Below, piece after piece: positions 32,345-40,365 of a stretch of DNA of 64,000 bases. The position numbers and the translations under genes are program-made. Numbering within the stretch: position 1 is the first letter of the stretch; the number at the start of each line of letters is the position of its first letter. The stretch spans positions 62,001-126,000 of the forward strand of contig NZ_JAGQCE010000001.1 of NCBI RefSeq assembly GCF_024345995.1, in the 5' to 3' direction. Source of the stretch: Synechococcus sp. Cruz-7E5 (GTDB lineage: Bacteria > Cyanobacteriota > Cyanobacteriia > PCC-6307 > Cyanobiaceae). The notes under the pieces are model-generated. The model did not search any database. It had not been told where the DNA came from and saw only the letters and a program-made list of their open reading frames with translations.

Positions 32345-33253
32345 GTCAGGCAACACCACAACGATCGTTTTGCCGGCGAAGACATCCTCAGCGGCCAGGC
32401 GCAGGGCAGCCACGGTGGCGGCTCCGCAGGAGATGCCCGCCAGGATGCCTTCCTCGCGCATCAGCCGCCTGGCCATGGCCACGGCCTCCTGGTCGCTGAC
32501 AGCCTCCACTCGATCCACCAGATCCAGATCGAGGTTGTCGGGCACGAAGCCGGCGCCGATCCCCTGGATCTTGTGGGGCCCGGGCTGGGGTGGTTCGCCA
32601 GCTTTCGCCTGGGCGATCACCGGGCTGTTCACGGGCTCCACCGCCACCGAGAGCAGCGACTGCCCTCGTGTGGTCTTGAAGTAGCGGCTCACCCCGGTGA
32701 TGGTGCCTCCCGTACCGACCCCCGCCACCAGCACATCCACCTGGCCGTCGGTGTCGTTCCAGATTTCCGGTCCGGTGGTGTCGTGGTGGATCTGGGGATT
32801 GGCAGGGTTGGAAAACTGCTGAAGCAGTACGTATCGCTCGGGATCGGAAGAGGCGATCTCATGGGCCCTTCCCACCGCGCCGGTCATGCCGAGCTTGCCC
32901 TCGGTGAGCTCGAGCCTGGCGCCGTAGGCGGTGAGAAGCTTGCGGCGCTCCAGGCTCATTGTTTCCGGCATCGTCAGCGTGAGCGGTATCCCCCGGGAGG
33001 CGGCCACGAAGGCCAAAGCGATGCCGGTGTTGCCGCTGGTGGGCTCGATCAGCTCTTTGCCGGGACCGAGCCGTCCTTCCTTTTCGGCCTGCCAGATCAT
33101 CGCGGCACCGATCCGGCATTTGACCGAATAGGCGGGATTGCGTCCCTCGATCTTGGCGAGCACCGTGGCCCGGCTGTCACCGACCACCCGGTTCAGCTTC
33201 ACCAGTGGGGTGCGGCCGATGCTCAGGCTGCTGTCAGCGAAAATCGACGCCAT
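32267..33253 (-). CDS. cysK: Cysteine synthase A
   Basis: O-acetylserine sulfhydrylase, which makes cysteine from O-acetylserine and sulfide using PLP. The PLP-lysine motif is [11 protein letters not shown] (the usual NPxxSVKDR with Cys replacing Asp), followed by [26 protein letters not shown] for phosphate binding, and [12 protein letters not shown]. The ATG at 33253 ([20 protein letters not shown]) matches family starts. At 328 aa the length is normal. Confidence 0.95.
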   Translation of the reverse strand: MASIFADSSLSIGRTPLVKLNRVVGDSRATVLAKIEGRNPAYSVKCRIGAAMIWQAEKEGRLGPGKELIEPTSGNTGIALAFVAASRGIPLTLTMPETMSLERRKLLTAYGARLELTEGKLGMTGAVGRAHEIASSDPERYVLLQQFSNPANPQIHHDTTGPEIWNDTDGQVDVLVAGVGTGGTITGVSRYFKTTRGQSLLSVAVEPVNSPVIAQAKAGEPPQPGPHKIQGIGAGFVPDNLDLDLVDRVEAVSDQEAVAMARRLMREEGILAGISCGAATVAALRLAAEDVFAGKTIVVVLPDSGERYLSSVLFEGVFDAAGLALVER

Positions 33254-33301
33254 CAAGGACACCGGAACTTTGGGAACCCTCGCACCCTCGGGCCGTCAAG
33301 A

Positions 33302-34387
33302 TCAATTGCCGGTCTCGGCCTGAACGCTTGAGCGGCGCGAATGCTGCCAGACCTGAAAGGCCAGCAGCAGCACCAGCACCGGAACGATGACCCAGAGGGT
33401 GAAGCTGCGCAGCGGTGAGGCCAGGGCCGGAACGGTGAGAGGAAGGATCTGCTCCACCAGATAAAGACCGTAAAGGCCCACCAGTAGAACGCCTTCTCGC
33501 CGGGAAATCACCCCCCCGGTCCAGAAGATGGGCAGCAGCGCCAAGGTGGTGGCCACCATGATCGGAAGATCCCGCTGGACCATCGCAGGATCCACGTTCA
33601 AACCTCGTGATCCAGAGAGGAAGGCGCACCCCCCCAGGATCACCAGCTGGTTCAGCAGGTTGCTGCCCACCACATTGCCAATAGCGAGATCGGCCTTGCC
33701 CTTGAGGGCCGCCATGATCGATGTGACCAGTTCCGGCATCGACGTGCCTGCCGCCACGATCGTGAGGCCGATCAGGGTTTCACTGACTCCAAGGCTGAGC
33801 GCAATGGCCGTTGCTCCTTTCACCAGAATCTGGGATCCCCAGACCAGCAGGCCGAGCCCGACAGCCAGCTTCACCAACGCCTGCAGGTAGCCGCCCTCCG
33901 CTTCCGAGGAATCGATGTCACCGTCACCGCCGCTGGGACCTTCTTCCCGGGCCGTGCGCATCTCCCAGATGGTGTTGATCACGACCCCGGTCAGCAGAGC
34001 CAGGCCTGCCTGCCAGGTGACCCTGCCTGTGGAGGCCATGCCCCACACCGCCATCGACACCGCCAGCAGCACCGGCACGTCGCGGCGGATCAGGCGACTG
34101 TGCACCCTCAGCGGCAGGATCACGGCACTGATGCCCAGCACCACCAGCACATTGAAGATATTGCTGCCCACCACGTTGCCCACCGCAATATCGTCTGCGC
34201 CCTGCAGCGTGGAGAGAAGGCTCACGAACAGTTCCGGGGCGCTTGTCCCCATCGCCACCACGGTGAGGCCGATCACCAGCTGAGGCACGCCGAGCAGCAG
34301 GGCCAGGGCCACCGAGCCCTGGACGAACAGCTCCCCCCCACCGAAGAGCAGGAGGATGCCCACGACCACTTCGATCACACTCAGCAA
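33302..34387 (-). CDS. K+-dependent or plain Na+/Ca2+ exchanger, YrbG family
   Basis: A roughly 361-residue, ten-helix antiporter with the two alpha repeats of the CaCA superfamily: GLTVVAMGTSAPELFVSLLS followed by VGNVVGSNIFNVL in the first half, and GLTIVAAGTSMPELVTSIMA followed by IGNVVGSNLLNQL in the second. An acidic cytoplasmic loop (SGGDGDIDSSEAEGG) separates the halves. The start is uncertain: TTG at 34387 and GTG at 34378 both precede the first helix. It is divergent from bicA. Confidence 0.9.
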   Translation of the reverse strand: MLSVIEVVVGILLLFGGGELFVQGSVALALLLGVPQLVIGLTVVAMGTSAPELFVSLLSTLQGADDIAVGNVVGSNIFNVLVVLGISAVILPLRVHSRLIRRDVPVLLAVSMAVWGMASTGRVTWQAGLALLTGVVINTIWEMRTAREEGPSGGDGDIDSSEAEGGYLQALVKLAVGLGLLVWGSQILVKGATAIALSLGVSETLIGLTIVAAGTSMPELVTSIMAALKGKADLAIGNVVGSNLLNQLVILGGCAFLSGSRGLNVDPAMVQRDLPIMVATTLALLPIFWTGGVISRREGVLLVGLYGLYLVEQILPLTVPALASPLRSFTLWVIVPVLVLLLAFQVWQHSRRSSVQAETGN

Positions 34388-34628
34388 ACCGGGCTCCAGC
34401 GGGACCCCGATTCTGCCTTGCGATTGAAAGGGCGCAGCATCAATCTGGGCCTCCTGGCAAGGACGACCTTGAGCTGAACCTCTGAGGGTCGCTGTGGTGT
34501 GCGTTGTCACCAAGCTGACGGATTGTCACAACCTGGGCCGATCGCCCCCCTCGCCCAGATCTGGGACGTGGCTCTCTCTTAGTGTCCGACCCAACCATTC
34601 CAGAGACTTTGTGGCCATAGCCCGCCCG

Positions 34629-36311
34629 ATGAGCTGGTTGAACCAGATCAGTTCACAACACATCAAAGGGGATGTGTTCGGCGGTCTCACGGCAGCGGTG
34701 GTGGCCCTGCCGATGGCCCTGGCCTTCGGTGTGGCCTCCGGTGCCGGGGCGGTGTCGGGCTTATGGGGCGCGGTGCTTGTGGGTCTGTTCGCCGCCCTCT
34801 TCGGCGGCACCCCCACCCTGATCTCGGAACCCACCGGTCCGATGACGGTGGTGATGACAGCGGTGATCGCCAGCCTGACCGCGAAGGCGTCCAGTCCCGA
34901 ACAGGGACTGGCCATGGCCTTCACGGTGGTGATGATGGCCGGGGCGCTCCAGATTCTGTTCGGCTTCCTGAAGCTGGGCCGCTACATCACGATGATGCCC
35001 TACACGGTGATTTCGGGCTTCATGTCCGGCATCGGTTTCATCCTGATCATTCTTCAGTTCGGTCCCTTCCTGGGTCAGCCCATCCCCAAGGGGGGCGTGA
35101 TGGGCACGCTCACAGCTTTGCCCCAGCTCATCAGCGGGGCAAGGCTGCCGGAGGTGATCCTGGCGCTGGTCACGGTGGCCATTATCTGGTTGACACCGGC
35201 CCAGGTGAAGCGGTTTGCCCCTCCCCAGCTGGTGGCTCTGGTGGTGGGAACGCTGTTGTCACTCACACTGCTAAATGGCGGCAGCGGCCCTGAGGTGGAA
35301 GGGATCCGCCGAATCGGCGAAATTCCGAGTGGATTCCCCCAGCTTGTTGTGCCCCACTTCGAGCCAGAACTTTTGCAGTTGATGGTGGTTGATGCCTTTG
35401 TGCTCGGTCTGCTGGGATGCATCGATGCATTGCTCACCGCCGTGGTGGCAGACAGCATCACCCGCACCGAGCACAACTCCGACAAAGAGCTGATCGGCCA
35501 GGGTCTGGGCAACATCGTTTCCGGTCTGTTCGGTGGCATTGCCGGTGCCGGCGCCACCATGGGCACCGTGGTGAACATTCAGACGGGAGCAAGATCCGCT
35601 CTCTCGGGCATCACCCGTGCCCTGATTCTGATGGTGGTGATTCTGGGGGCATCAGGGCTGGCTGCTTCTATCCCGATGGCTGTGCTGGCTGGCATTGCCT
35701 TCAAGGTGGGCATCGACATCATCGACTGGAGTTTCCTGGGCCGCGCCCACCACGTCTCGATGAAGGGGGCTGTGATCATGTACGGAGTGATCCTGCTCAC
35801 CGTGCTGGTGGATCTGATTGCAGCGGTCGGTGTGGGCATCTTCGTGGCCAACATCCTCACGATTGAGAAGATGAGTACCCTGGAAACCAAGTCAGTGAAG
35901 GCGATCAGCACCGCCGACGACGATCTCAACCTGCCCGAGAACGAGAAGGCTCTGCTGGATCAGGGAGGCGGCAAGGTGCTGCTGTTCCAATTGATCGGTC
36001 CAATGATCTTCGGTCTGGCCAAGACCATCTCCCGCGAGCACAATGCAATCCAGGACTGTGATTCGATCGTATTTGACCTCAGCGAGGTTTCGCACATGGG
36101 GGTCACAGCCTCACTTGCCTTGGAGAATGCCGTCAAGGAGGCTATTGAGAAGAAGCGCAATGTCTATCTGGTGGGGGCTGAAGGTAGCACCCTCAAGCGC
36201 CTCAAGAGCATGAAGGTGTATGGCCTGCTGCCACCCGATCATGTGGAGCTGAGCCGGGTAGAAGCCTTGGCCGATGCTGTCAACTCCCTACCCAAGGTCG
36301 GTATCGCCTGA
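34629..36311 (+). CDS. bicA: SulP-family bicarbonate transporter, BicA type
   Basis: A 560-residue SulP transporter with a C-terminal STAS domain. The sequence follows characterised BicA very closely: GDVFGGLTAAVVALPMALAF, LFGGTPTLISEPTGPMTVV, GLLGCIDALLTAVVADSITR, TEHNSDKELIGQGLGN and FGGIAGAGATMGTVVNIQTG. The STAS part (about residues 440-555) has LLFQLIGPMIFGLAKTI. BicA imports HCO3- with Na+ and feeds the carboxysome, so this gene belongs functionally with csoS1-rbcLS. The ATG at 34629 (MSWLNQISSQHIKGD) matches the family start. Confidence 0.93.
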   Translation: MSWLNQISSQHIKGDVFGGLTAAVVALPMALAFGVASGAGAVSGLWGAVLVGLFAALFGGTPTLISEPTGPMTVVMTAVIASLTAKASSPEQGLAMAFTVVMMAGALQILFGFLKLGRYITMMPYTVISGFMSGIGFILIILQFGPFLGQPIPKGGVMGTLTALPQLISGARLPEVILALVTVAIIWLTPAQVKRFAPPQLVALVVGTLLSLTLLNGGSGPEVEGIRRIGEIPSGFPQLVVPHFEPELLQLMVVDAFVLGLLGCIDALLTAVVADSITRTEHNSDKELIGQGLGNIVSGLFGGIAGAGATMGTVVNIQTGARSALSGITRALILMVVILGASGLAASIPMAVLAGIAFKVGIDIIDWSFLGRAHHVSMKGAVIMYGVILLTVLVDLIAAVGVGIFVANILTIEKMSTLETKSVKAISTADDDLNLPENEKALLDQGGGKVLLFQLIGPMIFGLAKTISREHNAIQDCDSIVFDLSEVSHMGVTASLALENAVKEAIEKKRNVYLVGAEGSTLKRLKSMKVYGLLPPDHVELSRVEALADAVNSLPKVGIA

Positions 36312-36680
36312 AACGCTGTAAGGCCTGACCCCTCACTGGAGTGGGAAGTTGAGGGCTTGAACTTAATGGTCCCATTGAGGGCCTTTACTCAAGGGGAACG
36401 GGGAAGGAGGAGTTCGCCGGGCCCCACCCAAACCACTGAATGGATCAGATCTGCGTTTAATGCCAGATCACCCGCAGCAGGACATAGCCATCGCTGATCA
36501 ACAAAGTTGTTCCAGTCGGTAACACCTAGTTGGGCTTGAGTTGAAAAAATGGACATTGTCCAGAGTTGAGTGGAGGCATCACTGGACATCAGCGTTATGG
36601 AGGGACTCATCCAAGGAACCAAAAGACAGCCTGGTTTGCAGAGAGCCAGCCTGTAACAGCTTCTCGTGTGATTGGCAATT

Positions 36681-36708
36681 GGCGATCGGTGGTTGGCGAT
36701 CGGTGGTT
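36681..36708. repeat. 14-bp tandem repeat, two exact units
   Basis: GGCGATCGGTGGTT occurs twice in tandem, with a diverged third unit (GCGGTTAGTGGTT) immediately after and a partial unit (GGCAATT) before. The core contains GCGATCG, close to but not the cyanobacterial HIP1 octamer. Confidence 0.6.
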
Positions 36709-36837
36709 CGCGGTTAGTGGTTGGGCAAACTTAGAACCGCCTCAATACCTTGGGGAGGCTGATTCAGACAGGATCGACAATTCCCGGGATCAACCCGGAT
36801 AATCAATCAGTCGATGTTCTGCTGCAATTTCAGATAC

Positions 36838-36870
36838 AAAAAAACCACCGGTGGCACTGGACACCGGTGG
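36838..36870 (-). terminator. Rho-independent terminator (minus strand)
   Basis: CCACCGGTG (36845-36853) and CACCGGTGG (36862-36870) form a 9-bp stem with an 8-base loop. Seven A residues at 36838-36844 give a T-tract after the stem on the minus strand. It lies 54 bp past the stop of the small membrane protein gene. Confidence 0.8.
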
Positions 36871-36924
36871 CAGGGTGGAGGGACAGCGGATTGGGCCCCT
36901 CGGGTGGGACCGTGAATTACGCGC

Positions 36925-37074
36925 TCAGTGCCCTCGGGATCTGGAGACCCGAACCGGGACCAGCACGGGTTGCATCATGCCTCCACCGCCGTTGTCGTCG
37001 TCGGAATTGGTGGTGAGCCAGAAGGCCAGGCCGAACAACGCGAGAACGCTGGAGGCAAGCAGCAGTTCGGCCAT
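36925..37074 (-). CDS. Small single-pass membrane protein (49 aa)
   Basis: The frame reads MAELLLASSVLALFGLAFWL, then TTNSDDDNGGGGMMQPVLVP and VRVSRSRGH: one N-terminal hydrophobic helix, an acidic stretch, a glycine run and a basic tail. It is too short for most gene callers but has a textbook terminator 54 bp downstream, and codon third positions are mainly G or C. I do not recognise the family; photosystem- or NDH-associated microproteins have comparable architecture. It lies 105 bp downstream of the futA remnant on the same strand. Confidence 0.65.
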   Translation of the reverse strand: MAELLLASSVLALFGLAFWLTTNSDDDNGGGGMMQPVLVPVRVSRSRGH

Positions 37075-37179
37075 CGATCGGGCTCAGAGTCCCCATAACC
37101 TAGCCAGAATCCATGGTCTTGCTGTGACCGATGCTGCGATTGGGTCGGTACAACCCGATTGCCCGCCCACAGGGGTGTG

Positions 37180-37458
37180 TTACTTTGAGTGGTTGCGCTC
37201 CATCAGGGCCACTGCCCGCACCAGGGGAGCATCAGAACTGAAGAAGGGCTGGGTGACATTGTTGGTCATCCCTTTGATCCAGGCCCGGGTGGAGGCTTCA
37301 CCACGCTGGATCATCTGGTCGGCCACCAGTGACTGATTGTAGGGACTCTGGCGATTTCGCAAGCAGAGTTGTCCTTTCAACGCAAGTTTGGCCAGTTCAG
37401 CATAGGTGCGGATTGTTGCCGGATTGACCCGTTCTGGGTTCACCACCACCCTCCCCAC
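37180..37458 (-). pseudogene. Truncated second FutA/IdiA-like iron-binding protein
   Basis: Eighty residues here align without gaps to the middle of the intact FutA at 37674-38753, with 46 identical by hand count. The segment includes VNPxxVNP, IRTY, a CxRxRxSxYxQSL block with the iron-ligand tyrosine, and QPFFxSD. Both ends are missing: no signal peptide, no N-terminal HY ligands and no C-terminal YY pair. It is therefore a decayed paralogue, not a functional gene. The divergence shows it is not a recent duplicate of its neighbour. Confidence 0.8.
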
Positions 37459-37459
37459 C

Positions 37460-37642
37460 CATCAGCAGCAGGGTGCCCCGGATCTGGGCAATGCCGTCGT
37501 GACCAAGTCCGATCGCATCCGCTGGAGGGCTCGTGACGGCGTCTCGAACCAGAGCCAGCAGCGGCAACAGGGCAAGGAAACAGATGGGCAGGACGGCAGC
37601 AACGAGAAAGAGACAGGTGCTCTTGCCTGGCGTCCTGGCCAC
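37460..37642 (-). pseudogene. N-terminal remnant of an iron ABC permease (FutB-like)
   Basis: About 60 codons read MARTPGKSTCLFLVAAVLPI..., with a membrane helix and then GHDGIAQIRGTLLL, which resembles the first part of cyanobacterial FutB permeases. After TLLL the sequence switches abruptly into the futA remnant in another frame near 37460. The rest of the permease (several hundred codons) is absent. The start lies 31 bp after the intact futA stop, the normal place for futB. Confidence 0.6.
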
Positions 37643-37673
37643 GAATGAATGGCTGTGGAAGGCGAGTGCGTAC

Positions 37674-38753
37674 CTACTTCCAGTTGGCCTGTTGCATCAG
37701 CTGCACGGCTTCGCGGTTGCGCTGACCGAGCTGCTGGATCGTCACCGGAGTGGACCTGAACGTGCCGAAGCTTCGCAGCGTGGGGTTGTTGCCCCATCCC
37801 TTCACGGGATACTCGTTGTTCGCCCTGGCGTATCCCTCGCCCGCGGTGGGGGAGGAGAGGAACTCAAGCAGCTTGCGGGCCCCTTCCGGATTGCGGGACG
37901 ATCTGGTCACCCCGCCGCCGGTGATATTCACGTGTGTGGGATCGACCCACACCACCTTCACCTTCCGGGCGTTCGCCTTGTCGGTGGCGTTGTCGGAGTT
38001 GAGCAAGCGGGCGAGGTAGTAGGTATTGGCCACGGCGGCGCCGCACTCACCCTGGCCCACGGCACGCACCATGGTGGTGTCGGAGGTGAAGAATGGCTGC
38101 TTGACGTTGGCGACCATACCCTTCAGCCAGCGCTCGGTGGTGGCTTTGCCCGCCCGCTGCAGTACATCGGCTGTAAGGGACTGGCTGTAGACACTGGCGC
38201 GGTCGCGCATGCAGAGCTTGCCCTTCAGCTCCGACCGGGCGAGATCGCCGTAGGTGCGGATCAGATTGGGATTCACCTGCGCGGGATTGACCATCACCGG
38301 CCGTGCCCGGCGGGTGAGAGCGAACCAGTGGCCGTTGGGGTCGCGCAGATTGGCCGGCACGTCTCTCCTGAGTGCAGCCGAGTTGATCGGGCGGAACAGA
38401 TTCAGCTCCTGGGCTCTGACGAGGCGAGCTGCATCCACAGTCACAAGAACGTCGGCGGGGCTGTTGGCACCTTCTCGGCGCAGACGCTCAATCATTTCAT
38501 CGTCCTTGCCTTCGATGAGATTCACCCGAATACCAGTTTCACGGGTGAACTGCGCGTAAAGCTCCTTGTCGGTGTTGTAGTGGCGGCCCGAGTACACACC
38601 GATTTCAGAACCTTTGGAGGCCTGGGCCAATTCTCCGCCAATCTCTATGGCAGCTGCCTGTGGAATGGAATCAGCGGCCGTGATGGAGGCGGTGAGAACG
38701 AGCAGACCGGTTACAACCTGCTGGATTGAACGGGAACAGAGGGGCTTTGTCAA
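37674..38753 (-). CDS. futA: Fe(III) ABC transporter substrate-binding protein FutA/IdiA
   Basis: A 359-residue periplasmic iron-binding protein. The N-terminus has a signal-like hydrophobic segment (VVTGLLVLTASITAADS). Iron-ligand residues of the FutA family are visible: HY in YSGRHYNTDKEL, Tyr in RDRASVYSQSL, and the double Tyr in VANTYYLARLL. It is the only intact gene of this transporter in the window, since the adjacent permease is reduced to a fragment. An unusual TGATCA-N8-TGATCA element lies about 90 bp upstream. Confidence 0.93.
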   Translation of the reverse strand: MTKPLCSRSIQQVVTGLLVLTASITAADSIPQAAAIEIGGELAQASKGSEIGVYSGRHYNTDKELYAQFTRETGIRVNLIEGKDDEMIERLRREGANSPADVLVTVDAARLVRAQELNLFRPINSAALRRDVPANLRDPNGHWFALTRRARPVMVNPAQVNPNLIRTYGDLARSELKGKLCMRDRASVYSQSLTADVLQRAGKATTERWLKGMVANVKQPFFTSDTTMVRAVGQGECGAAVANTYYLARLLNSDNATDKANARKVKVVWVDPTHVNITGGGVTRSSRNPEGARKLLEFLSSPTAGEGYARANNEYPVKGWGNNPTLRSFGTFRSTPVTIQQLGQRNREAVQLMQQANWK

Positions 38754-38869
38754 GATTGACGGCGGGATGGAACGCCTGGACGACGCCTCAACCGTAGAAA
38801 TGACCGAGGCTCTGGCCTCGCTTCAATGGAACAAGACTTGGTGATCATTGTGACCTGATCAGATGTGAT

Positions 38870-40033
38870 TTAGGCAAATCCCCGGCCCGGGTCCTTGGCC
38901 ACGCAGGCCTGAAGCTGGCGGCGCAGGCGCTGGTGATCCAGATTCTTACCGATCAGGACCAGCTGGTTCTTGCGCTCACCATTCCAGTCAGAGTCGTCAA
39001 TCGAGAAGCGTTTGCCAGCCAGGTGGAACACATGACGTCGCTCGCTTTCGTTGAACCAGAGGATGCCCTTGGCCCTGAACACCTCCGTGGGGAGCTGATT
39101 GTCCAGGAAGTTCTGGAATTTGCGCAGAGCGAAGGGTCCGTCGCTGGAAAATGAGAGCGAGGTGAACCCCTCGATGGCGAGATGGTCTGCCGGATGCTCG
39201 GAGGAACCCTCTTGATGCTCATGGCCATGATCGTGGCCATGAGCATGGCCGTCATCGTGGTTGCAATGACCATGATCGTGGTCACAGTCGCCGTGGTCGA
39301 GATGATCGCCTACCTGGGCTCCAGCGACTGCAGATACGGTCGCGTCGCTACTGGCCACCGCCCGGTCGGACTCGAACAGGCCCACGCTCAGCAGTAATGG
39401 CAGGGCCACGTCTCCCTTGACTGAGCGCAGGATGCGGGCATCTGGTTTGAGGTTGCGCAGCAGAGCTTCCAGCTGCTGCAGTTTCGTCTCCGGCACCAGA
39501 TCACACTTATTGAGCATCAGTATGTCGCCGTAGATAACCTGGGCACGGCCCACTTCGCTTTCAAAACTGCTCGCTTCGAAATTCTCGGCATCGATCAGGG
39601 TGATGATCGAATCGAGGCGGGTGCTGTCACGCAGCTCGCTGCCCAGGAAGGTCATCGCCACCGGTAGAGGGTCGGCCAGGCCGGTGGTTTCCACCACAAG
39701 ATAATCAACGGGCTCGGGGCGCTCGAGAATCCGCTCCACTGCCTCCAGCAGCTCTCCGTTGATCGAGCAGCAAATGCAGCCGTTGCTGAGCTCCACCATG
39801 TCTTCACCGGTGGCGATGATCAGGTCGTTGTCGATGCCGATCTCACCGAACTCATTGACCAGAACGGCGGTCTTGAGGCCGCTCTGGTTGCTGAGGATGT
39901 GGTTGAGCAGGGTGGTTTTGCCGGCCCCGAGGAAGCCCGTCAGGATCGTCACCGGCAGACTGGTGGGGCTCTGATCCTCCACCACCCCCTTGGTGGGAGA
40001 GGACGCGGGACGAGCAGGGGCAGTGCGGGCCAT
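38870..40033 (-). CDS. COG0523 (CobW/ZNG1-type) GTP-dependent metal chaperone
   Basis: A 387-residue G3E-family GTPase. The P-loop TGFLGAGKTTLLNHIL is followed by the metal site NGCICCSINGE, the VETTGLADP motif and LNKCDLVPE. A His/Asp-rich linker (from about residue 237, with repeated HGHDHGHEH) precedes the C-terminal CobW domain (FHLAGKRFSIDD). Proteins of this type insert zinc or cobalt into client enzymes. The location beside porin, znuA, znuC and zur argues for zinc. The ATG at 40033 is preferred to a TTG 9 bases upstream. Confidence 0.92.
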   Translation of the reverse strand: MARTAPARPASSPTKGVVEDQSPTSLPVTILTGFLGAGKTTLLNHILSNQSGLKTAVLVNEFGEIGIDNDLIIATGEDMVELSNGCICCSINGELLEAVERILERPEPVDYLVVETTGLADPLPVAMTFLGSELRDSTRLDSIITLIDAENFEASSFESEVGRAQVIYGDILMLNKCDLVPETKLQQLEALLRNLKPDARILRSVKGDVALPLLLSVGLFESDRAVASSDATVSAVAGAQVGDHLDHGDCDHDHGHCNHDDGHAHGHDHGHEHQEGSSEHPADHLAIEGFTSLSFSSDGPFALRKFQNFLDNQLPTEVFRAKGILWFNESERRHVFHLAGKRFSIDDSDWNGERKNQLVLIGKNLDHQRLRRQLQACVAKDPGRGFA

Positions 40034-40365
40034 CACGGGCAAGCGGGGGCGACATTCGCCTGATCCGGGCAGTCTGGCGCCAAGGCCGTCGATGGGGCAG
40101 GGAATCCAAGGGGCAAAGCACGAGCGTGCCGCGTAACTGGCAAGTCAATAGAGCGAGTTTGGCGCTCCAGTTCCCGGCCAGGCCAGCGGGCACCAGGCTT
40201 GGAGTCTTGTCTCCACCGCACTTGCCTCATCGCTGTTACGGAGGCCGGTGTCGGCTCGGTTGCGAAAACCAGAGCCCTGCCTGGCGAACCAAGGCAGCTG
40301 TCCCAGCCGGTGACAGCACCATCAGCAAGCAGCATTGCCCGCTGGGCCAGGACCAACGGTTGGGC
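40034..40365. other. Intergenic region between COG0523 gene and porin
   Basis: About 330 bp between two minus-strand genes. It should carry the promoter of the COG0523 gene. No Zur-like inverted repeat, tRNA or credible ORF was seen. Confidence 0.4.

Larger units (their letters stand above)
36312..36924. other. Gene-poor region after bicA
   Basis: About 610 bp without a convincing gene. It contains a perfect 14-bp tandem repeat, GGCGATCGGTGGTT at 36681-36694 and 36695-36708, followed by a degenerate third unit, and a minus-strand terminator at its right end. A 77-codon minus-strand frame (36389-36622) resembles no known protein. Confidence 0.45.

Noticed and set aside
36389-36622. 77-codon minus-strand ORF downstream of bicA
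   Set aside because: Composition differs from neighbours, no hydrophobic or catalytic pattern and no terminator; possibly a very old remnant.
36681-36708. CRISPR-like array
   Set aside because: Units are only 14 bp and contiguous, without spacers.
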